In this document: positions 7,033 to 13,509 of the stretch, in pieces | How the letters are laid out: each line of letters opens with the position of its first letter | Numbering within the stretch: the stretch's first letter is position 1 | Assembly (NCBI GenBank): GCA_038213835.1 | Contig: JBBQSN010000078.1 | Span: 1 to 16,162 of the forward strand | Origin: JBBQSN01 sp038213835 | Lineage (GTDB): Bacteria; Actinomycetota; Actinomycetes; Actinomycetales; CAWJMD01 | Reading direction: 5' to 3' | Length of the DNA stretch: 16,162 nucleotides | Made by a program: the position numbers and the translations under genes | Notes under the pieces: model-generated | Database searches by the model: none | Seen by the model: the letters and a program-made list of their open reading frames with translations, nothing else | What the model was told of the DNA's origin: nothing

Positions 7033-7068
7033 GCCACATGCGTCACACACGTCACATCAGTCACAGCG
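7033..7068. promoter_or_regulatory. Array of four phased 9-bp direct repeats resembling MtrA boxes
   Basis: On the plus strand, consecutive 9-mers without gaps: GCCACATGC (7033-7041), GTCACACAC (7042-7050), GTCACATCA (7051-7059) and GTCACAGCG (7060-7068). Three share GTCACA, and the last equals the GTCACAgcg direct-repeat consensus I recall for the mycobacterial response regulator MtrA. MtrA and its corynebacterial orthologue are reported to control ripA-, nlpC- and mepA-type wall hydrolase genes. That fits the gene downstream, whose candidate -10 is about 18 bp from the array. Repeats and phasing are directly visible. MtrA as the binder is inference from consensus and target type. Confidence 0.72.
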
Positions 7069-7141
7069 AGTGAGGAGGGCAGTACGAGGTCACCCGGACG
7101 GCGGGGGGCCGGCGGGCCCGGACGGGCACGCGAGAGACAGG

Positions 7142-7564
7142 TCAGCCGTTCAGCACGTGCCAGAGCACGGTGTCGTGCGCGTACCGGGCCTTGTCGGCGC
7201 CCCGGAACGCCACCTGGTGAACGGAACCGGAGACGGTGATCGTGATCGTCGAGCTGGAGAGCGCCTCGATGCCCAGATCGCTGTCGGCGACGAACCCGAC
7301 GCTGATGATCCGGCCGTACGGGATCGAGACCAGCGTGCTCTTCCCGCCCACCAGCGATCGGTCCTGCAGCAGCACCCGTGAGTCGGTCAGACCCAGGAAC
7401 CCGGTCCCCGTCCCCACGGCGTCCAGGACGGCGACCAGCCGCTCGCCGGGCAGCAGGCCGGCCGCCACCGCGTCGCGCTGCTGGGCGAAGTCGAACACGA
7501 CCTCGGGCTCGGACTCGGACTGGGACTCGGACTCGGGCTCGGGCTCGGGCTCGGGCTCGCTCAC
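7142..7564 (-). CDS. Small PH-domain-like protein with Glu-Pro/Glu-Ser repeat N-terminus
   Basis: 140-residue protein of unknown function. Residues 2-21 are a low-complexity acidic run of EP and ES dipeptides. The rest (about 23-140) looks like a bacterial PH-like beta-barrel of the kind found in short actinobacterial and firmicute proteins: LLPGERLVAVLDAV, then TGFLGLTDSRVLLQD, SIPYGRIISVGF, and STITITVSG. The alternating strands, the LTDSRVLL turn and the C-terminal helix (ADKARYAHDTVLWHVL) support that fold. No signal peptide or membrane segment is seen. The GTG at 7564 is well supported by AAGGAG 6 nt upstream. It begins 14 nt after the mmsA stop, so the two are probably co-transcribed. 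A metabolic connection with mmsA is not evident. The fold call is by pattern only. Confidence 0.75.
   Translation of the reverse strand: MSEPEPEPEPESESQSESEPEVVFDFAQQRDAVAAGLLPGERLVAVLDAVGTGTGFLGLTDSRVLLQDRSLVGGKSTLVSIPYGRIISVGFVADSDLGIEALSSSTITITVSGSVHQVAFRGADKARYAHDTVLWHVLNG
7503..7560. repeat. 6-bp tandem repeats encoding the EP/ES N-terminus
   Basis: About nine copies of GGGCTC or GGACTC variants on the plus strand, encoding alternating Glu-Pro and Glu-Ser dipeptides in the 7142-7564 gene. The unit length is a multiple of three, so slippage would change tail length without frameshift. Confidence 0.85.
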
Positions 7565-7578
7565 CGGATGCTCCTTCG

Positions 7579-9087
7579 TCAGCGGTTGCGGGGGAAGCCG
7601 AGGTCGACCGCGCTCGTCGCCGGGTCGGGCCAGCGCGTGGTGACGACCTTGGTGCGGGTGTAGAAGTGGACGCCCTCCGGCCCGTACACGTGCGAGTCGC
7701 CGAACAACGAGTCCTTCCAGCCGCCGAACGAGAAGTGCGCAGCCGGCACCGGGATCGGGACGTTGACCCCCACCATGCCGACCTCCACCTCGGACGCGAA
7801 CCGGCGCGCGGCCCCCCCGTCGCGGGTGAAGACGGCCACGCCGTTGCCGTACGGGCTGGAGTTCACCAGCTCGACCGCCTCCGCGTAGTCCTGCACCCGC
7901 ACCACCGAGAGCACCGGCCCGAAGATCTCATCGGTGTAGACGCTCATCTGCGGGGTGACGCGGTCGATGACGCTGGGGCCGAGGAAGAACCCGTCGCTCG
8001 GGAGGTCGCGCTCGCGACCGTCGACGACGACGTCAGCACCGGCCTCGCGGCCGGCCTCGACATAGGAGGCCACCTTGTCGCGGTGCTCGCGGGTGACCAG
8101 CGGGCCCATCTGCGAGCGGGCGTCGGTGCCGGGGCCGACCTCCAGGGTGGCGATCCGCTTGGCGATGGCGTCGACCAGGGGGTCGGCGACCGAACCGACC
8201 GCGACGACGACCGAGACCGCCATGCAGCGCTCCCCAGCCGAGCCGAAGCCGGCGGAGACCGCGTTGTCGGCCGCCATGTCGAGGTCGGCGTCCGGCAGCA
8301 CCACCATGTGGTTCTTCGCGCCGCCGAGGGCCTGCACCCGCTTGCCGTGCGCCGTCCCGGTCTCGTAGACGTAGCGCGCGATCGGCGTGGAGCCGACGAA
8401 GCTGACGGCGTCGACGCCGGGGTGGGCCAGGAGGGCGTCGACCGCGACCTTGTCGCCCTGCACGACGTTGAGGACACCGGGCGGCAGGCCGGCCTCGGCG
8501 AACAGCTCGGCCATCCGGATCGCGGCCGACGGGTCCTTCTCGCTCGGCTTGAGCACCACGGTGTTCCCGCACGCAACGGCGTTCGGCACCATCCACAGCG
8601 GGACCATGACCGGGAAGTTGAACGGGGTGATCGCCGCGACCACGCCCACCGGCTGCTTCAGCTCGTGGACGTCGACCCCGGTCGAGACCTGCTCGCTGTG
8701 GCCGCCCTTGAGCAGCTGGGGGATGCCGCAGGCGAACTCGACGCACTCGACACCGCGCTGGACCTCGCCCGCGGCGTCGGACAGCACCTTGCCGTGCTCG
8801 GACGTGACGAGCGCGGCGAGCTCGTCGGAGTGCTCGACGAGCAGGTGGTGGAACCGGAACATGATCTCGGTGCGCCGGGACAGCGGCGTCGAGCGCCAGC
8901 CGGGCAGTGCCGTGCGGGCGGTCGCGACGGCGGCGTCGACCTCGGCCGTGCTGGCGAGCGACACCTCGGCCGTCTGCTGCCCCGTCGCCGGGTCGTAGAC
9001 CGGGCCCACCCGGTCGAAGGTGCCTGTCGATGCCCCGCCAACGAGGTGTCCGATGCGCTTCACCGGCGCATCATCCACCGCCGCCAC
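7579..9087 (-). CDS. mmsA: CoA-acylating methylmalonate-semialdehyde dehydrogenase (ALDH6 family)
   Basis: NAD-dependent enzyme that converts methylmalonate or malonate semialdehyde plus CoA to propionyl- or acetyl-CoA, in valine, beta-alanine or inositol breakdown. The 502-residue product is a full aldehyde dehydrogenase. It has the Asn motif TPFNFP (N157), KPSEKDP for NAD binding, FVGSTPIA (about 230-237), and the catalytic Cys288 in SAGERCMA. The usual general-base Glu motif (ELGGK) is replaced by ALGGAKNH (about 253-260). This is typical of CoA-acylating MMSDH and separates it from ordinary hydrolytic aldehyde dehydrogenases. The start is uncertain: GTG 9087 has no clear ribosome site, and GTG 9063 would give the more familiar KRIGHLVGG beginning. 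A PH-like gene follows after 14 nt. No mmsB, iolD or transaminase neighbour is present to fix the pathway. Confidence 0.93.
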   Translation of the reverse strand: MAAVDDAPVKRIGHLVGGASTGTFDRVGPVYDPATGQQTAEVSLASTAEVDAAVATARTALPGWRSTPLSRRTEIMFRFHHLLVEHSDELAALVTSEHGKVLSDAAGEVQRGVECVEFACGIPQLLKGGHSEQVSTGVDVHELKQPVGVVAAITPFNFPVMVPLWMVPNAVACGNTVVLKPSEKDPSAAIRMAELFAEAGLPPGVLNVVQGDKVAVDALLAHPGVDAVSFVGSTPIARYVYETGTAHGKRVQALGGAKNHMVVLPDADLDMAADNAVSAGFGSAGERCMAVSVVVAVGSVADPLVDAIAKRIATLEVGPGTDARSQMGPLVTREHRDKVASYVEAGREAGADVVVDGRERDLPSDGFFLGPSVIDRVTPQMSVYTDEIFGPVLSVVRVQDYAEAVELVNSSPYGNGVAVFTRDGGAARRFASEVEVGMVGVNVPIPVPAAHFSFGGWKDSLFGDSHVYGPEGVHFYTRTKVVTTRWPDPATSAVDLGFPRNR

Positions 9088-9154
9088 CGCGCCGCGCCAG
9101 GGCGGCCCGCCCCCGAGACCGCCCCGGCGACCGACTCACTGCCCGCCGGGCGGT

Positions 9155-10834
9155 TCAGCCGAGCCGGGCGGGGCCCTGGCTGGGCACCTCGTCGTGGTCG
9201 TCGCGGGCCTGCTGGTGGGGCGCCGCCAGGGGGTCGTCCTCGGGCGCGGGCGCGGGGCCGGCAGCGGGGCGATGCTGCCGGCCCTGCTTGACGCGGTACA
9301 TCGCGTGGTCGGCGTCGGAGACCAGCTGGTCGGTCCCCTCGCCCGCACCGCGGACCTGGGCCATCCCGATGCTCGAGCGCACGCGCACCTCCGCCGTCCC
9401 GACCTGCACGGGGACGGTCATCGCGCCCTCGATCCGGCCCACGACGACGTCGGGGTCGCTCGGGTCCTCCAGCAGCACGGCGAACTCGTCGCCACCGAGC
9501 CGGGCGACGCAGTCGACCGCCCGCACCTGATGCGACAGCCGGTGCGCGACCTCCACCAGCACGGCGTCTCCGGCCGCGTGGCCGTGGACGTCATTGACCT
9601 GCTTGAACCCGTCGAGGTCGCAGAACAGCACAGTGGTGCGGCCGCCGTCGCGCTCGGCGCGGTCCAGCGCGTGGCCGACGCGGTCGAGGAACAGCGCCCG
9701 GTTGGCGAGCCCGGTCAGCGCGTCGTGGAGGGAGTCGTGGCGGGCCTGGACGTGCTGGCTGGAGACCTCGGCGAGCAGCGACCGGTTGTCGGCGAGCGCC
9801 ACGAACTGCCGGGACAGGACCAGCACGACGAGCACACAGGCGAGCAGCGTCTCCGCGGTCGTCCACGGGTCGTCGGTGCCGAGCCGGGCGACGCAGACGC
9901 CCGCCGCCCCGAGCACGAAGAGGTAGGGGAGCAGCATCGACCCCCAGGACGGCAGCCCGGTGCCGGGGCGAAGGGGCTGGTCCTGCGCTCCGGAGGGACG
10001 CGGGTGGGCCATCACCGCCGCCACGGCGACGCCGAGGAAGCCGAGCACCCAACCGACGTCGAAGAGCTGGCCGGAGCTGTAGGCGGTCGCCGACGTCACG
10101 ACCACGTAGCCGACGTCGGCGACGGCGAAGGCCGCGATGCCGATCGCCACCGGTACCAGCACCCGGCGCCTGGCCAGCCCGACCTCCGGCACCATCAGCA
10201 GCACCATCGTCAGCAGCACCATGTCGGAGACCACGTAGGTGGTGGTCACCAGCAGCGACACGACGTCGCCGCCCCCGTCGGCCCACAGGATCCTCAGGCC
10301 CAGCGCCCACACGACGAAGACCAGGGACGTGGCCACCACGAGGCCGTCGAGCACCGACCGGGCGCTGACGGCGCGCGAGCGTGCCCGCAGCGGCAGCCGC
10401 CAGATGGCGCAGACGCCCAGCAGCGGGTACAGCAGGAAGGCGACGTCGGCGGGGGACGGCACCGGGACGACGACCTGGCCCACCTGCTCGTACCAGGTGA
10501 AGATCGACTGCCCCACGCCCCAGGACAGGACGCCGGCACCGAACAGCTGCCAGACCCGGCGCTGGCGACGGTCCGGCTGCCGCCGGGCGCCGTCCAGGCA
10601 GACCGCGGCCGCCAGCACGGGCACGACGATCTGGGTCCAGTTGCTCAGCACACCGATGTCGACGACACCGTCCGCGGGCAGCACGAGCATGGCCGTGGCG
10701 AAGGTCGTCGCCACGACGGCAGCCACGCCGACGACCAGGCGCTGCACGGCGGTCACGACGCGAGCATCGGCACGAAGGGGGACCGACCTGACAGCGCCGC
10801 GCTGGTGACTTCCTGGGGACTTCCTGGGCGACAC
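9155..10834 (-). CDS. Multi-pass membrane diguanylate cyclase (GGDEF)
   Basis: Probable c-di-GMP synthase that makes the second messenger from two GTP. The 559-residue product has about eight or nine hydrophobic helices (about 33-345), then HDSLHDALTGLANR (about 366-379), CDLDGFKQVND (405-415) with the metal Asp, and an intact GGDEF (447-451). RAVD (438-441) sits exactly five residues before GGDEF and matches the allosteric I-site RxxD, so product feedback inhibition is likely. No EAL or HD-GYP domain follows. The tail (about 522-559) is Pro/Ala/Gln/Asp-rich and disordered-looking. The membrane part is probably a sensor, but its family is not recognised. The start is uncertain: GTG 10834 gives a basic N-terminus partly encoded by 11-bp tandem repeats, while GTG 10756 or 10747 would start just before helix 1. 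It follows the GNAT gene on the same strand. Confidence 0.9.
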   Translation of the reverse strand: MSPRKSPGSHQRGAVRSVPLRADARVVTAVQRLVVGVAAVVATTFATAMLVLPADGVVDIGVLSNWTQIVVPVLAAAVCLDGARRQPDRRQRRVWQLFGAGVLSWGVGQSIFTWYEQVGQVVVPVPSPADVAFLLYPLLGVCAIWRLPLRARSRAVSARSVLDGLVVATSLVFVVWALGLRILWADGGGDVVSLLVTTTYVVSDMVLLTMVLLMVPEVGLARRRVLVPVAIGIAAFAVADVGYVVVTSATAYSSGQLFDVGWVLGFLGVAVAAVMAHPRPSGAQDQPLRPGTGLPSWGSMLLPYLFVLGAAGVCVARLGTDDPWTTAETLLACVLVVLVLSRQFVALADNRSLLAEVSSQHVQARHDSLHDALTGLANRALFLDRVGHALDRAERDGGRTTVLFCDLDGFKQVNDVHGHAAGDAVLVEVAHRLSHQVRAVDCVARLGGDEFAVLLEDPSDPDVVVGRIEGAMTVPVQVGTAEVRVRSSIGMAQVRGAGEGTDQLVSDADHAMYRVKQGRQHRPAAGPAPAPEDDPLAAPHQQARDDHDEVPSQGPARLG

Positions 10835-10861
10835 GCCGCCGACACGCCGTCGGCACGCCAG
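10807..10861. repeat. Two adjacent sets of 11-bp tandem repeats at the 5' end of the GGDEF gene
   Basis: GACTTCCTGGG occurs twice in tandem (10807-10817 and 10818-10828). It is followed directly by CGACACGCCGC (10829), CGACACGCCGT (10840) and a degenerate CGGCACGCCAG (10851-10861). The whole block keeps an 11-bp period for 55 bp. Depending on the true GGDEF start, the block is in the leader/promoter or partly in the coding N-terminus. Eleven is not a multiple of three, so an uninterrupted coding role is less natural. Confidence 0.85.
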
Positions 10862-10877
10862 GACGGCCGGGAGCGGC

Positions 10878-11372
10878 TCAGGAGGGGGGCGGCAGCTCCC
10901 GGCTCATCATGGCGACGACGTGCCCGTGCGGGCCGAACCGGCCCACCTCGACGTAGCCACGACCCTCGTGGAACCGCAGTGAGGGCAGGTTGGGCGGCTC
11001 GACGTTCACCTCGAGCACCATCCGGCCGTACGGGGCGGCGAGCGACTCCAGCTCGTCGTAGACCGCGCGGGCGGCACCCGAGCGACGCAACGCCGGGGCC
11101 ACCACGACCCGGTCGAGGTAGTAGAACCGCGACCCGAACCGCTCGACGTGCCAGCGGTAGTTGTCCGAGTCGTAGTCCGAACCGGGGCCGAACGTGACGA
11201 CGAAGCCGGCGAAGGCACCGTCGACGTCGATCACGTCCGCGCGGTCGGCGAGCCGCTGCAGGAGGGTGAGCCGCTCGTCGTCGAGCGGGGAGAGCAGCTC
11301 GACGTGGTCGGCGTTGATCCGGAGCACCTGCTCGCGGTCGGCGGGCTCGATAGGGCGGAGGGTGACAGCCAT
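10878..11372 (-). CDS. GNAT family N-acetyltransferase
   Basis: Acetyl-CoA-dependent acetyltransferase with unknown substrate. The 164-residue product shows a complete GNAT fold. Strand 1 is AVTLRPIEPADREQVLRIN (2-20). The acetyl-CoA segment YLDRVVVAPALRRSGAARA (85-103) carries the R/Q-x-x-G-x-A-type pyrophosphate loop. The C-terminal VNVEPPNLPSLRFHEGRGYVEVG (122-144) has the NxxSxxFHExxGY pattern. The YDSDNYRWHVERFGSRFYYLDR insertion recalls a subgroup of uncharacterised actinobacterial GNATs. The ATG at 11372 is chosen on fold boundaries. The upstream ribosome site is weak (GGAAG, then GGGCGG). The GGDEF gene starts 43 nt or more downstream. The gene is divergent from the DGPF/ECF42 operon, with 117 bp between starts. 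Confidence 0.88.
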   Translation of the reverse strand: MAVTLRPIEPADREQVLRINADHVELLSPLDDERLTLLQRLADRADVIDVDGAFAGFVVTFGPGSDYDSDNYRWHVERFGSRFYYLDRVVVAPALRRSGAARAVYDELESLAAPYGRMVLEVNVEPPNLPSLRFHEGRGYVEVGRFGPHGHVVAMMSRELPPPS

Positions 11373-11416
11373 CCGCCCATGCTTCCAGAAGGTCCGGGAG
11401 ATCGACCCCGCCGCGC

Positions 11417-11443
11417 TGTCGGTCGCGGGCCTGGTCGCGCGTC
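11417..11443 (+). promoter_or_regulatory. Candidate ECF42-type promoter upstream of the DGPF-sigma operon
   Basis: TGTCGG (11417-11422), a 17-bp spacer, then CGTC (11440-11443), about 47 bp before the first start codon. As I recall, the ECF42 consensus from Streptomyces venezuelae is TGTCGA at -35 and CG(A/T)C at -10, with DGPF genes as the main targets. The site matches 5 of 6 plus 4 of 4, and the gene downstream is a DGPF-type gene. In this composition such short motifs also occur by chance. Confidence 0.5.
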
Positions 11444-11489
11444 ATCCCCCTGAGGCAGGCTGACCGCAGCCCGCCACCGAGGGAAGGCG

Positions 11490-11864
11490 ATGAGGATGAC
11501 CGAGTACGTGGTGCTGCTGCCGGGGGACGAACGCCCGTGGGAGGAGGCCGACCAGGAGACCCGCACGGCCGTGTACGCCAGGCACGAGGAGTTCTCGCGG
11601 CTGCTCGCCGAGCGCGGGCACACCGTCACAGGCGGGGCCGAGCTCGAGCACTCCCGCACGGCCAAGGTGGTCCGCGGCGAGCGCGGCTCGGTGACCGTGA
11701 CCGACGGGCCGTACGCCGAGACCGTCGAGCAGCTGTCCGGCTTCTACCTCGTCCAGAGCGACGACCTGGACGACCTGCTCGACCTGTGCGGGCTGCTCGC
11801 CGGCCCCGACGCCGTCGAGGTGCGCGCGACCGTGCCGAGCCCGGACCTGGAGGTGGCCCGATGA
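11490..11864 (+). CDS. YCII/DGPF-domain protein (first of two)
   Basis: 124-residue protein of the YCII-related (DGPF) family, a dimeric ferredoxin-like barrel with unknown biochemical activity. The family pattern is clear: TEYVVLLPGDERPWEEAD at the start, ARHEEFSRLLAERGHTVTGG, then VTVTDGPYAETVEQLSGFYLV (about 68-88) and VEVRATVP at the end. The eponymous DGPF motif reads DGPY here, a common variant. The ATG at 11490 has GGGA 5 nt upstream. The ATG two codons later (11496) is also possible. Its TGA stop overlaps the next ATG (ATGA), and the sigma gene follows in the same operon. DGPF genes next to ECF42 sigma factors are the standard arrangement and probably their main regulon. Confidence 0.92.
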   Translation: MRMTEYVVLLPGDERPWEEADQETRTAVYARHEEFSRLLAERGHTVTGGAELEHSRTAKVVRGERGSVTVTDGPYAETVEQLSGFYLVQSDDLDDLLDLCGLLAGPDAVEVRATVPSPDLEVAR

Positions 11865-12211
11865 GGTACGTGGTGCTGATGTACGGCGACGAGTCCGTAT
11901 GGGCCGAGGCCGACGAGGCCGCGCGCACCGAGACGATCGCGGCGCACGACCGGTTCTCCGAGGTGGTCCGCGACCACCCCGGCATGTCGTTCGCCGGCGG
12001 GGAGGCGCTGCAGACCGCCGACACCGCGACCACCTTGCGGCACGAGGGCGGCCGCTCGGTGGTGACCGACGGGCCGTTCGCGGAGGCCACCGAGCAGCTC
12101 GGGGGCTTCTACCTGCTGGACGCACCGGACCTCGACGCGGTGATGGCGGCGATCGAGCACCTGCCGTCCTACTACGTGCTGGAGGTCCGCCCGGTGGACG
12201 ACTCGGTGTGA
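11861..12211 (+). CDS. YCII/DGPF-domain protein (second of two)
   Basis: 116-residue YCII/DGPF-family protein, a diverged paralogue of its upstream neighbour. RYVVLMYGDESVWAEADE opens the domain, and SVVTDGPFAEATEQLGGFYLL (about 66-86) carries the canonical DGPF motif. The protein ends YYVLEVRPVDDSV, as is usual for the family. GGAGG lies 7 nt before the ATG at 11861, which itself overlaps the previous stop. The gene's TGA overlaps the GTG start of the sigma factor. Both junctions suggest translational coupling at matched levels. The two proteins could form a heterodimer, since the family is dimeric, but that is inference. Some family members are proposed to be enzymes acting on small molecules. 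No substrate is known. Confidence 0.93.
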   Translation: MRYVVLMYGDESVWAEADEAARTETIAAHDRFSEVVRDHPGMSFAGGEALQTADTATTLRHEGGRSVVTDGPFAEATEQLGGFYLLDAPDLDAVMAAIEHLPSYYVLEVRPVDDSV

Positions 12212-13509
12212 CCCCGGGGCAGGACGGGCAGGACGGGCAGGAGGCGCTGTCGGCCGCCTACCGCGACCACTGGGGCCCGCTGGTGGCGCTGCTCGTCGGC
12301 CGGTTCCGGCGGCTCGACCTGGCGCAGGACGCCCTCGCCGAGGCGTTCGTCCAGGCCACCAGGCACTGGCCGTCCGCCGGCGTCCCGGCGAACCCGGCGG
12401 GCTGGCTGCACACCGCGGCCAGGCGCCGGGCGCTGGACGTGCTGCGCGCCGAGGCGATCCGCGACCGCAAGGTCGCCCTGCTCGTCGTCGACGAGGAGCA
12501 GCGTCTGGACGCGGCCGCCCGCTCCGAGGCCCGGGCGCGGCAGGAGGTGGAGGACGTGCTCGACCCGGCGCACGTGCGCGACGAGGTGCTGCGGCTGGTC
12601 TTCCTGTGCTGCCACCCGGCGCTGGCGCCGGAGGCTCGGGCCGCCCTCACGCTGCGGCTCGTGCTCGGTCTGAGGACCCAGCAGATCGCCCGGCTGTTCC
12701 TGGTGAGCGAGCCGACGATGACGGCCCGGCTCACCAGGGCGCGCAGGAAACTCGCGGCCGCCGGCGTCGCGCTGCGGCTGCCCGGGCCCCAGGCCCTGGA
12801 CGAGCGGGTCGGCTCGGTCGTGCAGGTGGTCTACCTCGCGTTCACCGCCGGCTACGCCCCCGGCGACGGCCAGGACCCCGTCCGGGTGGAGACGGCGGGC
12901 GAGGCGATCCGCCTCGGCCGGCTGCTCGACGAGCTGCTCCCCGGTCGCGACGACGTGCGGAACCTGCTGGCGCTGATGGTGCTGCAGCACTCGCGGCGAG
13001 ACGCCCGGACGAGGTCGGACGGCACCCTGGTGCTGCTGCCCGACCAGGACCGGGGCCAATGGCACCACGACGAGATCGCCTGGGCGATGGCGCTGCTCGC
13101 CGAGGGGTCGACGCGCCCGTCGACGCGGACCGGGGTCGAGCTCCGGCTGGAGGCGCTCGTGGCGGCCGCGCACGCCACCGCGCCGACGGCCGCCGACACC
13201 GACTGGGCGGCTGTGGTCGGGCTGTACGACGAGCTGGAGCAGCTGACCGGCTCGGCCGTCGTCCGGCTGAACCGGGCGGTGGCGCTGGCCGAGGTGTCGG
13301 GTCCGGCCGCGGGGCTGGACCTGCTCGACGGGCTGGACGACCGGCTGCCGCGCAGCCACCGGCTGCCCGCGGTGCGTGGCGAGCTGCTGCTGCGAAGCGG
13401 TGAGAGGCGTTCGGCGGCAGAGCAGTTCGCGCTGGCGCTGGAGCGCTGCGACAACACGGCGGAGCGGCAGCACCTACGCGCGCGGCAGGGCCTCGCCCTG
13501 AGCGGCTGA
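12208..13509 (+). CDS. ECF42-type RNA polymerase sigma factor with C-terminal extension
   Basis: Alternative sigma factor of 433 residues. Region 2 spans about 14-80 (AAYRDHWGPLVALLVGRFRRLDLAQDALAEAF, then WLHTAARRRALDVLR). Region 4 spans about 132-182 (LRLVLGLRTQQIARLFLVSEPTMTARLTRARRKL) and is preceded by the diagnostic FLCCHPAL (132-139). The roughly 240-residue extension holds the DUF6596-type segment (VYLAFTAGY, LMVLQHSRRDAR) and TPR-like helices (AVVRLNRAVALAEV, LPAVRGELLLRSGERRSAAEQFALALE). This architecture defines ECF42. No anti-sigma gene is adjacent. In this group the C-terminal extension is thought to be needed for activity. The GTG at 12208 overlaps the DGPF stop (GTGA), with no strong ribosome site of its own, and a 9-bp repeat follows. 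The 3' end overlaps the convergent EamA gene by 36 bp. Confidence 0.95.
   Translation: MTPGQDGQDGQEALSAAYRDHWGPLVALLVGRFRRLDLAQDALAEAFVQATRHWPSAGVPANPAGWLHTAARRRALDVLRAEAIRDRKVALLVVDEEQRLDAAARSEARARQEVEDVLDPAHVRDEVLRLVFLCCHPALAPEARAALTLRLVLGLRTQQIARLFLVSEPTMTARLTRARRKLAAAGVALRLPGPQALDERVGSVVQVVYLAFTAGYAPGDGQDPVRVETAGEAIRLGRLLDELLPGRDDVRNLLALMVLQHSRRDARTRSDGTLVLLPDQDRGQWHHDEIAWAMALLAEGSTRPSTRTGVELRLEALVAAAHATAPTAADTDWAAVVGLYDELEQLTGSAVVRLNRAVALAEVSGPAAGLDLLDGLDDRLPRSHRLPAVRGELLLRSGERRSAAEQFALALERCDNTAERQHLRARQGLALSG
12217..12243. repeat. Three 9-bp tandem repeats at the start of the sigma gene
   Basis: GGGCAGGAC at 12217 and 12226, then GGGCAGGAG at 12235-12243, encoding GQD-GQD-GQE (residues 4-12). 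The repeats precede region 2 and contain purine-rich, Shine-Dalgarno-like AGGA elements just inside the coding region. Confidence 0.8.

Noticed and set aside
7091..7125. GC-rich repeat after the PH-like gene as an intrinsic terminator
   Set aside because: Two CCCGGACGG direct repeats and a 5-bp GGGCC/GGCCC stem exist, but there is no U-tract and the stem is weak in a region of random GC palindromes.
6894..7141. c-di-AMP (ydaO/yuaA) riboswitch before the NlpC/P60 gene
   Set aside because: Considered because such riboswitches often precede actinobacterial wall hydrolases. The conserved GGGGGA-CC and GGGTGAATC-type segments are not found on either strand, so I do not call it.
9100..9112. GGGCGGCCCGCCC inverted repeat upstream of mmsA
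   Set aside because: The arms leave almost no loop, and such strings are common at this base composition. Not enough to call an operator or terminator.
7378..11197. Two long overlapping plus-strand frames opposite mmsA, the GGDEF gene and the GNAT gene
   Set aside because: They mirror the codon pattern of well-supported minus-strand genes and carry no recognisable motif.
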